The notes under the pieces: model-generated | Database searches by the model: none | The model's input: only the letters and a program-made list of their open reading frames with translations | What the model was told of the DNA's origin: nothing | Part shown: positions 33,455 to 43,300 of the stretch, piece by piece | How positions within the stretch are numbered: the first letter of the stretch is position 1 | How the letters are laid out: each line of letters opens with the position of its first letter | Program-made: the position numbers and the translations under genes | Assembly (NCBI GenBank): GCA_016714565.1 | Contig: JADKDM010000001.1 | Location: forward strand, 1-64,000 | Length of the DNA: 64,000 nucleotides | Direction: 5' to 3' | DNA from: Candidatus Villigracilis propinquus | Lineage (GTDB): Bacteria; Chloroflexota; Anaerolineae; Anaerolineales; Villigracilaceae

Positions 33455-33874
33455 CTAGAACGGAAATTCATCCTCCGCCGCACCATTGATCGGGTCGGCA
33501 GAAGCGCCATCAACTTCCTGCGAATGGTTATTTGAATCGCGTCGGTCGCCCAGCATCATCATCTCACTGGCAACGATCTCCACACTGGTATGCTTTATGC
33601 CTTCCTTGTCATCCCAGCGGCGGGTTTGCAGGCGTCCTTCAATGTAGACCTGCTGGCCCTTCAAGAGATACTGTTTGCAAATCTCAGCGAGATTGCCCCA
33701 GGCCACCACATTGAACCACTCGGTTTCATTATGGCGTTCCCCGTCCGCACTATTCCACGAACGGCTGACCGCCACCGAAAAAGTGGTCACCGGCTTGCCT
33801 GAAGGGGTGTAGCGCATCTCAGGGTCTTTCCCAAGATGCCCAATGATCTGAACTTTATTAAGACCTCGGCTCAT
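33455..33874 (-). CDS. ssb: single-stranded DNA-binding protein
   Basis: 139 residues. OB-fold opening LNKVQIIGHLGKDPEMRYTP, then NETEWFNVVAWGNLAE and LKGQQVYIEGRLQTRRWDD. The short acidic tail ends EDEFPF, the protein-interaction tip (usually DDDIPF). It is the middle gene of the conserved rpsF-ssb-rpsR cluster. The start at 33874 has AAGGAG. Confidence 0.97.
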   Translation of the reverse strand: MSRGLNKVQIIGHLGKDPEMRYTPSGKPVTTFSVAVSRSWNSADGERHNETEWFNVVAWGNLAEICKQYLLKGQQVYIEGRLQTRRWDDKEGIKHTSVEIVASEMMMLGDRRDSNNHSQEVDGASADPINGAAEDEFPF

Positions 33875-33916
33875 AACATTCTCCTTGGTAAATTCCGGGC
33901 AATTCTAAAATAAAAA

Positions 33917-34201
33917 CTAACCAACAACAGAAAGCATATGACGGATGATCGGCTCCTGGAAACGCAGGTTGCGTTCCAGTTCAAAGGTGGCCTTGGGCTC
34001 CATGGTCACGTTCAAAAGAACATACTGACCTTCACGGTGCTTTTCGATAATATAAGCAAGCTTGCGGCGACCCCATACCTCAGCCTTATCGATCGTGCCG
34101 CCTGATTCACTGATCCAGCCTTTTACCTTGTCAAGCACGCCGTTAAAAGCGGTCTCATCCAAATCGGGCTGGATAATGCACATCAATTCGTATTTACGCA
34201 T
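33917..34201 (-). CDS. rpsF: 30S ribosomal protein S6
   Basis: 94 residues. MRKYELMCIIQPDLDE, WGRRKLAYIIEKHREGQYVL and RNLRFQEPIIRHML are diagnostic. It binds S18 on the ribosome and in some bacteria the pair represses this operon. The start at 34201 has GGAAAGGAGG, part of which can pair upstream (see the leader). Confidence 0.97.
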   Translation of the reverse strand: MRKYELMCIIQPDLDETAFNGVLDKVKGWISESGGTIDKAEVWGRRKLAYIIEKHREGQYVLLNVTMEPKATFELERNLRFQEPIIRHMLSVVG

Positions 34202-34212
34202 TGGGAAATCCT

Positions 34213-34266
34213 CCTTTCCATGGGTTTGATCCTGTCCAAGTCGTAGACCTGTCGGGAACGGAAAGG
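34213..34266 (-). promoter_or_regulatory. rpsF leader: possible S6:S18 autoregulatory leader
   Basis: On the minus strand CCTTTCC (34260-34266) can pair with GGAAAGG (34213-34219), which overlaps the rpsF Shine-Dalgarno. Between them are CCGACAGGTC and a small hairpin (CAGGTC-TAC-GACTTG). A stem that hides the ribosome site upstream of rpsF is the layout of the known S6:S18-binding leader; the exact protein-binding bulge was not verified. Confidence 0.5.
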
Positions 34267-34271
34267 CACGT

Positions 34272-34461
34272 GTATGAAAACGTACCTATTTAATTAGCGA
34301 GGCGAAGTTTACCACAAAACCTTTTCATTTGGATGAAGTACCCCGCCTCATTCCTACCTGACAATTGACCCCATCCGAGCGACATTCTTCTACGCTGATC
34401 CTTAATCAGGGCCCAGCCGCCCCTTCGGGGTTTCACTTCTCACTTCTTACCCGCACTTCCC
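34272..34461. other. intergenic, heptad-like pyrimidine stretch
   Basis: Between the rpsF leader and the PHP gene stop. It contains a small hairpin near 34418-34432 (CCGCCCCTTCGGGG) and a 7-bp-period run CACTTCT CACTTCT TACCCGC (34435-34455). No gene is visible. Confidence 0.4.
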
Positions 34462-35523
34462 CTACCTCACATAGATCGGATTGCTATAGATCCATCCGCG
34501 GCGTTTCCCCAAATAGCTTCGATACGTCTCAATGCGGTAGACACCGGGTTCCGTGGTGATGTGCGTGCCAGTGGTTTGGTTCTTCCAGGTTTGGATGACC
34601 TGACCATCTTTCAAAAGAAGGATCTCTGCACTGGAAGGGAGTTTGACTTGCAGAGTCACCCCGCCCTTCGCTGGAATCTCATCGCCCATCGTAGCAGAAG
34701 CATCTCTCCCCTGGGCAGTGAAGCGGAATCCCTTGGTGGGGGCGGGCATGTCGTAGCCGACGAAACAATGTCCGGCAGCCATCGCCTTGTAGATGAGAGT
34801 CCGGTCTGTGTTCACATCCCCGCTCAACGGTTCAGAAAGAAGCGTGTGCGTGTTCACGGTGCGGAAGTGAAATTCATAGGGGAAGATCACGCGGTAGATC
34901 GGCCCCAGATTCAAAAGAAGTGCGTGCGCATCTGACCCGCCAATGGCAACTACAGGTCTGCCATACGAAAGCAATTCATCCCATTTTGCAAGTGTGTTTG
35001 GGATGGGTTGATTCGCCACAAAAGCAGGGAAGAACGCATAAAACGCGCCATGCAGTATGGTCGGGACAACGGTCTTTAGCTCGCTCAAGGCATTCCACAG
35101 CTCAATGCCACTGTAATTTTGCACCGACCAATCCTCCCATGAGATGTCGGTCTCCTTGAAAGCCTTGGCTTCGGGGTCGTCGGGGTGGGCGAGGAAAGCC
35201 AGCCCGCCTGAATCACGCACCTGGTTGATCAGGTGCTGCGGATTTTCCGCGAAGGTTGCCATTTCACGGTTTGCGCCAAAAACGAGCAGATGATTCTTCT
35301 GCGGGTCCCGCGCCTGATCGTGGACTTCTTCGCCGATCAGCATGAGGATCTTTTTGTTCTTTTCCTTGTAATAGCCCTCAAATCCGTTGACGAGAATATT
35401 ATGGTCGGTGACGATGACCACATCCACACCGGCTTTGAAGGCGGCTGCGGCAATGTCCTTGTGCAGGCCGCTCCCGTCCGAGTATCTGGTGTGCATGTGC
35501 AGGTTGATAATGACTTCGTGCAT
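34462..35523 (-). CDS. PHP-domain metal-dependent phosphoesterase-like protein
   Basis: 353 residues. PHP motif I is NLHMHTRYSDGSGLHKD, followed by VVIVTDHNILV, LIGEEVHDQ, LAFLAHPDDPEA and AIGGSDAHALLL: nearly all metal ligands of the polymerase-and-histidinol-phosphatase fold are present. A C-terminal beta-rich domain of about 110 residues ends VYRIETYRSYLGKRRGWIYS. It probably hydrolyses a phosphoester; the substrate is unknown. The start has GAGGA. Confidence 0.85.
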   Translation of the reverse strand: MHEVIINLHMHTRYSDGSGLHKDIAAAAFKAGVDVVIVTDHNILVNGFEGYYKEKNKKILMLIGEEVHDQARDPQKNHLLVFGANREMATFAENPQHLINQVRDSGGLAFLAHPDDPEAKAFKETDISWEDWSVQNYSGIELWNALSELKTVVPTILHGAFYAFFPAFVANQPIPNTLAKWDELLSYGRPVVAIGGSDAHALLLNLGPIYRVIFPYEFHFRTVNTHTLLSEPLSGDVNTDRTLIYKAMAAGHCFVGYDMPAPTKGFRFTAQGRDASATMGDEIPAKGGVTLQVKLPSSAEILLLKDGQVIQTWKNQTTGTHITTEPGVYRIETYRSYLGKRRGWIYSNPIYVR

Positions 35524-35629
35524 AAAATTCCTCGTTTCAAATTCTTTCCTCCCCCCGGTACACTCGGGACAGTCCCATCTTTGATGGAAAGGATGAGGGA
35601 GGAAAGTTTTTTGTCGTGAAAGCCTCTTG

Positions 35630-35659
35630 TTGACGATTCACTTCCCGAACAGGTATAAT
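35630..35659 (+). promoter_or_regulatory. sigma-70-type promoter of secG
   Basis: TTGACG at 35630-35635 and TATAAT at 35654-35659, spacer 18 nt, leader about 25 nt before the secG start. Confidence 0.75.
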
Positions 35660-35689
35660 TCCCCCGCTAATTTCAAGGAGGCACATTGT

Positions 35690-35914
35690 ATGGCTAGTTT
35701 TCTAAATATTTCGCTGATTATAACCTCGGTTGGTTTGATCCTTAGTGTAATCCTGCAGAGCAAGGGTGCAGGGCTGGGTGGTCTCACCGGCGCGGACACG
35801 GGTGGCGTATTCACCGCCCGCCGCGGTATTGAACGCATCCTCTTTTGGGTGACGATCGTACTCTCCGTGGTCTTTTTCGGCCTTGTGATCACGATTATCA
35901 TCCTCGGAAGCTAA
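35690..35914 (+). CDS. secG: preprotein translocase subunit SecG
   Basis: 74 residues from ATG 35690, with AAGGAGG 8 nt upstream. Two transmembrane helices (about 5-22 and 50-72) flank the conserved loop ILQSKGAGLGGLTGADTGGV and FTARRGIERILF. This is the small, non-essential subunit of SecYEG that assists SecA-driven export. The region upstream carries the window's best promoter. A terminator follows. Confidence 0.95.
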   Translation: MASFLNISLIITSVGLILSVILQSKGAGLGGLTGADTGGVFTARRGIERILFWVTIVLSVVFFGLVITIIILGS

Positions 35915-35932
35915 TTCTCACAAGCCCCTGTG

Positions 35933-35980
35933 AAGGGCCGCCGTTCCATTGCCCTGAATTGGGGTGGCGGCGGCCTTTCT
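35933..35980 (+). terminator. terminator of secG
   Basis: AAGGGCCGCCG pairs with CGGCGGCCTT, loop of about 24 nt, followed by TCTTCATTT. It ends 17 nt before the next start. Confidence 0.6.
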
Positions 35981-35996
35981 TCATTTATATAAACCT

Positions 35997-37679
35997 ATGA
36001 AAAAATTACGCTGGCAAATTCTGGTTGTTGCTGTCACGATAGTGATCGTAGCGTTGCTATTGCTTAGCCAGCAACCAGTAAGTGTTATTACGCTGCCCGA
36101 GGCCGCGCCCGGTGGGATCTATACCGAAGCGCTTGTGGGGTCGATGGGGCGGCTCAACCCGATGCTGGATTGGAACAATTCCGCAGACCGCGATGTAGAC
36201 AAATTGATCTTCAGCGGTTTGATCCGTTTTGATTCACGCGGTTTGCCGCAGCCAGACCTCGCGGATTCATGGGGCGCATCCGCAGATGGCACCATCTATA
36301 ATTTCTCCATTCGCCCGAATGCTGTCTGGCATGACGGCCAACCGGTTACCAGTGATGATGTTCTCTTCACCATAGAGATGATCAAAAGCGCCGGTTCGCT
36401 CTTTCCGCAGGATGTGAAAGACCTGTGGACGCAGGTGGAGATCAAACGGCTGGATGACAAAACCTTCCAAATAAAACTCCCCGAACCCTTTGCTCCATTT
36501 TTAGATTACGTCACGTTTGGCGTGCTGCCCAAGCATCTGCTGGAAGCTGTTCCGGCGGACCAGCTTGCCACTGCGGAATTCAACTTGAATCCCATCGGTT
36601 CCGGCCCCTATAAATTTGAACGCCTGCTGACGGAAGGCGGGCAGATCACCGGTGTGGTGCTTGTTCCCAACCCTGATTATTTCATCCAATCTCCGTTCAT
36701 CGAACAGGTGGTGTTTCGATATTACCCAAGCTCCGCTGCTGCTTTTGCGGCATATCAACAGGGTGAAGTGTTGGGTGTCAGCCAGTTGACCAATGACGTG
36801 CTTGAGCAGGCGTTGATGGAGCCGAACTTATCCGTGTATACGAGCCGGCTTCCTCAAATGGGCATGGTGTTCCTGAACAACAATAATCCCAATGCCCTGT
36901 TTTTACAGAGCGCATCTGTGCGCCGCGCGCTTTTACTCGGCGTTAATCGTACTATCATTGTTTCTCACATCTTGAAAGGACAGGCAATGATCGCGGATGG
37001 TCCCATTCTCCCCGGCTCGTGGGCATATTATGATGAGATCGAAACCTTTGATTATGACCCGGATGCCGCCACCGCATTGCTAAAAGAAGAGGGATATGTG
37101 ATTCCCGCGGGCGGCGGGGAAGTGCGCGCCAAAGACGGTCAATTCCTGACCTTTGCGCTGGTCCATCCTGATGATGCGATCCATACCCAGATCGCTCAAT
37201 CTATTCAATCAGACTGGGCCTTGATCGGCGTGAAAGTTGATCTGCAAGCCGTACCTTACGACTCGCTCGTCAACGATTTCCTCACTACTCGAAATTACGC
37301 CGCAGCCCTCGCGGACTTGAACACATCCCGCACGCCGGACCCGGACCCGTATCTCTTCTGGCATCAATCCGAAGCCACAGGCGGACAGAACTACTCGCAA
37401 TGGGATAACCGCACTGCGAGTGAATTCCTCGAAACTGCCCGCACCGCCGCAGACTTTACCGAACGCGCACGCTTGTATCGCAATTTTCAGGTGGTGTTCA
37501 CAAAGGACATGCCATCCCTGCCGTTGTATTACCCCGTCTATTCCTACGGCGTGGATGTGCAGGTGCAGGGTGTGCAGGTTGCGCCGATGTACGATGTCAG
37601 TGACCGTTTGGCGTTGATCACGGAGTGGTATCTCGTAACCCGCCGTACGCTGGAAGAACAAGCAACGACGGCACCATAA
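35997..37679 (+). CDS. ABC transporter substrate-binding protein, family 5 (peptide/nickel type)
   Basis: 560 residues from ATG 35997. An N-terminal hydrophobic segment (about 6-24) without a lipobox Cys acts as anchor or signal. The SBP_bac_5 domain covers the rest: IFSGLIRFDSRGLPQPDLAD, NAVWHDGQPVTSDDVLFTIE, NPIGSGPYKFERL and ALLLGVNRTIIV are typical of OppA/DppA-type proteins. It should bind peptides or a similar solute for import. No permease or ATPase genes lie nearby, so it is an orphan in this window. Confidence 0.9.
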   Translation: MKKLRWQILVVAVTIVIVALLLLSQQPVSVITLPEAAPGGIYTEALVGSMGRLNPMLDWNNSADRDVDKLIFSGLIRFDSRGLPQPDLADSWGASADGTIYNFSIRPNAVWHDGQPVTSDDVLFTIEMIKSAGSLFPQDVKDLWTQVEIKRLDDKTFQIKLPEPFAPFLDYVTFGVLPKHLLEAVPADQLATAEFNLNPIGSGPYKFERLLTEGGQITGVVLVPNPDYFIQSPFIEQVVFRYYPSSAAAFAAYQQGEVLGVSQLTNDVLEQALMEPNLSVYTSRLPQMGMVFLNNNNPNALFLQSASVRRALLLGVNRTIIVSHILKGQAMIADGPILPGSWAYYDEIETFDYDPDAATALLKEEGYVIPAGGGEVRAKDGQFLTFALVHPDDAIHTQIAQSIQSDWALIGVKVDLQAVPYDSLVNDFLTTRNYAAALADLNTSRTPDPDPYLFWHQSEATGGQNYSQWDNRTASEFLETARTAADFTERARLYRNFQVVFTKDMPSLPLYYPVYSYGVDVQVQGVQVAPMYDVSDRLALITEWYLVTRRTLEEQATTAP

Positions 37680-37867
37680 TAATCTCGTCATTCCCCTAAC
37701 GGGGACGATGTGCGAGGGCGTTTTTGTTCTTTGCCCGACACTTGCGCCGCGCGCCAGTGCGGTGAGCAATCTCTAGCTATGATATTGAGATTGCTTCGCC
37801 GCCTAATTACAAGAGCGGCGGCTCGCAATGACGTGGCCCAACTAAAAACTGAAAAGGAGAAGCAACC
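37680..37867. other. intergenic region made of dispersed repeats
   Basis: Contains the second copy of the 31-bp repeat (37736-37766), a small hairpin CCCC-TAA-CGGGG near 37694, and an inverted repeat near 37787-37832 (GATTGCTTCGCCGCC against GCGGCGGCTCGCAAT). No gene is visible. ATG 37868 is preceded by GGAGAAG. Confidence 0.5.
37736..37766. repeat. 31-bp dispersed repeat, copy 2
   Basis: Identical to 17435-17465 over 31 bp; both copies have the same orientation on the plus strand. Confidence 0.85.
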
Positions 37868-39238
37868 ATGTCAGACGCTCAGAAAGCATTGGAATATGTT
37901 CGCGGAAATAAAGACCGCTATTTGAATGAATTAAAAGAGTTTCTTGCCATTCCTTCCATTTCCACCTTAAGTGAAAACAAGAGCGATGTCCAGCGTGCTG
38001 CCGAGTGGGTAGCCGCGCAGCTGCGCTCCATCAAAATGGATAATGTAAAGATCATGCCGACAGCCGGACACCCCGTTGTGTACGGTGAGTGGCTTGGCGC
38101 GGGCAAATCTGCACCAACCGTGATGATCTACGGGCATTATGATGTGCAGCCCGTTGACCCGATGGAGTTGTGGACATCCGACCCGTTCAATGCAGTGGTG
38201 AAAGGTGATTATCTTTTCGCACGCGGCTCTTCGGACATGAAAGGCCAGGTGATGGCATCTCTCAAAGCGGTCGAAGCAATTGTCCGCACGACAGGATCGC
38301 CCGTCAATCTTAAGTGGCTGGTCGAAGGTGAAGAAGAGATCGGTTCAGAGCACCTCGGTGAATTCATCAAAAATAATAAAGAGTTGTTGGCTTGTGATTT
38401 TTGTTTGAATCCCGATGCAGGCATGATGGGACCCGACAAACCGACCATCACCACTGGCTTGCGCGGCCTTGCCTATTTTGAGTTGCGTGTTTACGGCCCG
38501 GATAAAGATCTGCACTCCGGCTTGTTTGGCGGAACGATCCACAACCCTGCACAGGCGTTGATCGAGTTGGTCGCGGGTATGCACGACAAAAACGGAAAGA
38601 TCACCCTGCCCGGCTACTATGACAAAGTCCGCAAGTTGAGCAAGAAGGAACGCGAAGATTTCAAGCGTTTGCCCGTCAGCAACAAGGAATTGATCGCTAT
38701 GACTGGCGTACCTGCCTTGTGGGGCGAGCCGCAATTCATTCCATCCGAACGCGTGGGCGCGCGCCCGACCTTGGAAGTGAACGGCTTGCTTTCAGGCTTT
38801 ACGGGACAAGGCTCGAAGACCGTTCTACCCGCATGGGCAATGGCGAAAATTTCCTGCCGCCTTGTACCTGACCAGACTCCCGAAGAAGTTGCCAAGCAAA
38901 TGAAGGCGTACCTCAAAAAGAACGCACCCAAGACCATCAAATGGGAATTGATCAATTTGCACAACGCAGGCGCCGCCTTGGTGGAGACCGACTCCGCTGG
39001 CGTGCAGGCTCTTGCGAAGGCTCTCGAAACCGTGTGGGGCAAGCGTCCCTACTTCAAACGTGAAGGCGGTTCCATTGGTTCTGTGGTTCTTCTGCAAAAA
39101 TACGTTGGCGCGGATTCGTTGTTGACCGGCTTTGGTCTGCCCGATGACAACGTCCACTCGCCGAATGAACGTATGCATTTGCCAACCTGGTATAAAGGCA
39201 TCGAAGCCTTCACTCACTTTTTTTATAACTTTAAATAA
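37868..39238 (+). CDS. M20 family dipeptidase
   Basis: 456 residues. Metal-binding and catalytic motifs of M20 peptidases: MIYGHYDVQPVDPMELW (His near 88), FARGSSDMKGQVMASL (bridging Asp), LVEGEEEIGSEHLGEF (catalytic Glu and ligand), and the C-terminal ligand His in DNVHSPNERMHL. A dimerisation domain (about 185-310) has ELRVYGPDKDLHSGLFGG. This is the CNDP/PepV-like group that hydrolyses dipeptides in the cytoplasm. The start has GGAG. The solute-binding protein upstream would make a plausible partner in peptide use, but that is inference. Confidence 0.92.
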   Translation: MSDAQKALEYVRGNKDRYLNELKEFLAIPSISTLSENKSDVQRAAEWVAAQLRSIKMDNVKIMPTAGHPVVYGEWLGAGKSAPTVMIYGHYDVQPVDPMELWTSDPFNAVVKGDYLFARGSSDMKGQVMASLKAVEAIVRTTGSPVNLKWLVEGEEEIGSEHLGEFIKNNKELLACDFCLNPDAGMMGPDKPTITTGLRGLAYFELRVYGPDKDLHSGLFGGTIHNPAQALIELVAGMHDKNGKITLPGYYDKVRKLSKKEREDFKRLPVSNKELIAMTGVPALWGEPQFIPSERVGARPTLEVNGLLSGFTGQGSKTVLPAWAMAKISCRLVPDQTPEEVAKQMKAYLKKNAPKTIKWELINLHNAGAALVETDSAGVQALAKALETVWGKRPYFKREGGSIGSVVLLQKYVGADSLLTGFGLPDDNVHSPNERMHLPTWYKGIEAFTHFFYNFK

Positions 39239-39245
39239 GAAAGGA

Positions 39246-39280
39246 AACCTGACAGGTCTATTGAGACCTGTCAGGTTTTT
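39246..39280 (+). terminator. terminator built from the TTA-type palindrome family
   Basis: 14-bp arms AACCTGACAGGTCT (39246-39259) and AGACCTGTCAGGTT (39264-39277), loop ATTG, then TTTTT. The arm is nearly identical to the one at 51203-51235, where the same palindrome is coding. Here it terminates the dipeptidase gene. Confidence 0.85.
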
Positions 39281-39291
39281 AGAGAATAATT

Positions 39292-40176
39292 ATGGAAGAT
39301 CGAATCGTTACATACGGTGGACAGGCTGTACTCGAAGGTGTCATGATGCGCGGGCAAAAAGCATTTGCCATTGCCATGCGCGCGCCGGATGGCAGCATTG
39401 CCATCCACACTGAAAAACTAGCGGAAGTGTACCGCTCCGGCATTACCAAGGTTCCCTTTTTGCGCGGCGTCATTTTGCTTTGGGATGCGCTGGGATTGGG
39501 AATGCGCGCGCTCACGATCTCGGCGAATACCCAAACCGGCGAGGATGAAAAACTGGAAGGACCGGCTCTTTATTTAACGTTGGGCCTGTCTCTCGCCTTT
39601 GGCATTGGACTCTTCTTTTTGCTTCCCGCCGGAATTGGCGGCTGGGCCGAACATCTGCTTGCCCAAACTACAAGCGCCTTATGGGCAGGAAATTTGATTG
39701 AAGGTGTGCTGCGCCTGTTGTTCCTGATCGGCTACATTTGGGGCATCAGCTTCATGCCCGACGTTAAACGCGTGTTTATGTACCACGGTGCGGAGCACAA
39801 GACCATCAATGCCTTTGAAGCAGGTGCGGAGTTGACCCCCGAGGTCGTCACGAACTATCCCATCGAGCATCCACGCTGTGGGACGGCTTTCCTTCTCACA
39901 CTGGTGCTGTTGTCCATTCTGGTTTTCACAGCTTTAGGCCCCATGTCCATTTGGCTGCGCCTCGTCACCCGCATTTTATTCATTCCCATTCTGGCGGGCG
40001 TCGCAGTCGAATACATCCGTTGGACGGCGAATCATCTGGACAGCCCGTTCGTTCAATTTATCATAAAACCCAATCTGGCCTTGCAGCGACTCACCACCCG
40101 TACCCCGGATCTGGATATGCTGGCTGTGGCAATTGAGTCATTCAAGTCCATGCGAAAAGCAGAGCAGGAAATGTAA
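39292..40176 (+). CDS. DUF1385 membrane protein
   Basis: 294 residues. GGQAVLEGVMMRGQKAFAIA at the N-terminus, about five hydrophobic segments, and FMYHGAEHKTINAFEAG with NYPIEHPRCGTAFLLTL are the diagnostic DUF1385 blocks. The His/Glu-rich HGAEHK motif could bind metal. In many bacteria it neighbours prfA and rpmE; not here. Function unknown. It starts 15 nt after the terminator hairpin. Confidence 0.9.
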   Translation: MEDRIVTYGGQAVLEGVMMRGQKAFAIAMRAPDGSIAIHTEKLAEVYRSGITKVPFLRGVILLWDALGLGMRALTISANTQTGEDEKLEGPALYLTLGLSLAFGIGLFFLLPAGIGGWAEHLLAQTTSALWAGNLIEGVLRLLFLIGYIWGISFMPDVKRVFMYHGAEHKTINAFEAGAELTPEVVTNYPIEHPRCGTAFLLTLVLLSILVFTALGPMSIWLRLVTRILFIPILAGVAVEYIRWTANHLDSPFVQFIIKPNLALQRLTTRTPDLDMLAVAIESFKSMRKAEQEM

Positions 40177-40189
40177 ACTTTGTACACAT

Positions 40190-40225
40190 AACAAAAGAGC
40201 AGCTAATAACGGCTGCTCTTTTGTT
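40190..40225 (+). terminator. terminator of the DUF1385 gene
   Basis: Perfect 14-bp arms AACAAAAGAGCAGC and its complement, 8-nt loop, T-rich end. Confidence 0.88.
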
Positions 40226-40369
40226 GTTGGAAACAATAGGCTGTTTGATAAAATGAATTGAGTTCAACACTGCCCAGAATGAAATTAAAAGTAGCGCCCT
40301 TGCAATGTTGACCGGGATGGTTTCTCATATAATTCACTTCTTTCAAAGTCAAGAGATCAGGATATTCCC

Positions 40370-43300
40370 ATGAATTTCGAATTTACATCCTACATCCTTC
40401 CGCTCCTGGCCGCAGCGACCATTTCCTTCTTTGTCGCCATTTACACATGGACGCGCCTTTCCACCAGAGGGGCCTTCGCATTATTGATCATGTCACTTTC
40501 CATTTTGGAATGGACAATTGGCTACTCGTTGGAGATCACGGGGGCAACCCTTGATACCAAGTTTGTTTGGGGTGTCCTTCAATATTTCGGCATCGCCTTT
40601 GCGCCGTACGGGTGGCTCATCTTTTCCCTCAGTTACGCTGATGATGAAAAAAAACTTTCCCCTCGTTTTGTTCTGCTGGCAGCTCTTATCCCTTCCATTA
40701 CCATTCTGCTCGCTCTAACAACAAAATGGCATGGCCTGATCTGGAGCGAATATTATATTATCCAGCAAGGGAATTTTTCTGCCCTTGAAGTCAGTCATGG
40801 AATATGGTTCTGGGTGCATTTTGTGTATTCCTACATCATTTTATTGATTGGTGCGGTTTTGCTTGTGCGCACGTTATTCAAGAGGCAGGGCATGTACCGC
40901 GGACAGATCATCGCAATGCTTATCGCTGTCCTCGCACCTTGGGTCGGTAACATCCTTTACCTTACCGGCAACAGCCCCATTCCATACCTCGACATTACCC
41001 CATTTGCATTCACCGTTACAGTAATCGCGCTGGCCTGGGCGATCTTCGGGTTTCACCTTGTGGATATCACCCCGCTCGCGCGCGACCGTGTGGTTGATTC
41101 CATGAGCGACGGCATGATCGTGCTCGATTTGAACAGGAACATTGTGGATATCAACAACGCGGCGGCGCGTATGATCGGTGTTACCGTTGCAGATGTGATT
41201 GGCAAAAATGCAGGTGAAATCTTCCACCCCTGGCCTTATCTTGTGGATCGCTTTCGCAATGTAATGGAAGCGAACGAGGAAATTTCAATTGGCAAAGGAA
41301 GCGCAACTCGTCGTTACCAGGTGCGATTCTCAGCGCTTGTGGATCAACAAAAACAACCGCTTGGCCGAATTATTATGTTAAGTGCGCTGGACAAAGACCT
41401 TGTTTCCCAGCCCGCTCCTGAGATGAAGAACCAGTCGCCTCATACTACCCCGGGCCTGAATCCGCAACCCATGCCTGCACCTCAGGGACGTCTCTTCACC
41501 TGGCTGAGAGATTTTTTCGTTACCCCGGCCCGAACTGACCTTGAGATTCCAAAGGATATTAATCCAGGCTGGTACCAGGCGCGTGAGCGTTCTTTTACCA
41601 TCATTATTAGAATGTCGGCGTTGTTCGGAACGCTAGCTTATTTGCTAACCCTGCCATTTGTGCGCACAACCATCCTGACCAATGTCAACATTGCGTATGG
41701 AGCAGTTATTGGTTTGCTTTGGTTTTTGGGTTTGGCGCGGAAGGTTAAATTTTCGAACCGGGCGATCATGTTCCTGCTGCTTGTGTATACCCTGGGATTT
41801 ATAGAAACTATTAACTTTGGTTATTCGGTGGAGAGCTTCATTTTTTTCATGACCATGGTTATCACGTCTGTTCTGCTAACAGGGCGTACGGGCGGCTGGA
41901 TCGCCGCATGGGTTAGCCTGATCACGCTGGGTAGTATCGGATATTTTGTCACAGTGGAGAACTTTATTCCATTCCAACTGACCGCGGCTACTTCGTTGCC
42001 GCGTAGTTTGGAAACAGGCATAACCGGTTTGTTTGTTTTTACTGCCAGCAGTGCGGCAATTTCCACAGCCATCACTATTCTTATGGAAAGCCTAAACCGG
42101 GCCTGGCAAATGGAAACACAGGCTCTCAGCCTTCTGCAGAGGGAACGTGACCTGCTTGAGCAGCGTGTTGGAGAACGAACGCAGGAACTTGCCGAGGCAA
42201 GCGATAAAGCCATAAAAAGCAGTAACGAACTTCGAAAATATTTCCGTGCCATTGACCAAAGTGCGAACTCCATCGTCATTACAGATATTGACGGCAATCT
42301 TGAATATGTTAACCCGAAATTTGAGAGCGTTACCGGCTATTCTCTGGATGAGGTGGTCGGTAAGAATCCGCGCATCTTGAAGTCCGGGCGGCAAAGGATC
42401 GAATTTTACGAAAAATTATGGAGCACCATCAGTGCCGGTGAGGTTTGGACCGGAGTATTCCATAATAAACGTAAGGACGGAACCCTGTATTGGGAATCAG
42501 CAACCATCGCGCCAGTAATCGATCAAAATGGCGTCGTTACCAATTATGTAGCCGTCAAGGAAGATATTACTGCGCGTAGGGTAGCCGAGGAACAGGTACG
42601 CAAGCTGTCTCGGGCGGTGGAACAGAGCGGTAACACGATCATCATTATGGATAAGGATGGTGTTATTGAGTATGTTAATCCCAGATTCACGGAAGTAACA
42701 GGATATACGCTCACAGATGCCATCGGAAAACCCACCAGCTTTCTTATGACAGGCGATGAAGCCAAAAGTAATTATGTTGAAGAAGAGTGGTGGAAGACTG
42801 TCTCTTCAGGGAACGTTTGGCGTGGCGAATTCCATAATCGACGCAAGGACGGAACTCTATTTTGGGAATCTGCTGTAATTGCACCTGTACAAAATCAGGA
42901 AGGACTCATCACAAATTATGTGGAGATCAAGCAGGATATTACAGAGGAAAAGATACTGCAAGAACGGCTGCAAAAGCAAAATGATTATCTTTCCATTCTG
43001 CATCAAACTACGCTGGATCTGCTCAATCGCCGCGATATAAATAATCTATTGCAGGCAGTTGTCGATCGTTCTTCCTTCCTGCTTGATGCGCCATTTAGTG
43101 AGCTCATGTTGGTGGATGGCGATGCGTTGGTAGTACAGGCAATTACAAGCAACCAGATCAGTATCAAAGGGGAACGAGCCACGCGTGAACAGGCGAAACT
43201 CTCATGGCAGGCATTTGATACAAAACAACCTGTCATTATTGAGGATTATTCTGCATGGGCAGGGCATCGTGAGGTTTATGACAAGTTTGCGATCCATGCC

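Noticed and set aside
37209..37769. 186-codon minus-strand frame ending in the 31-bp repeat
   Set aside because: Antisense of the solute-binding protein gene; it starts within a repeat.
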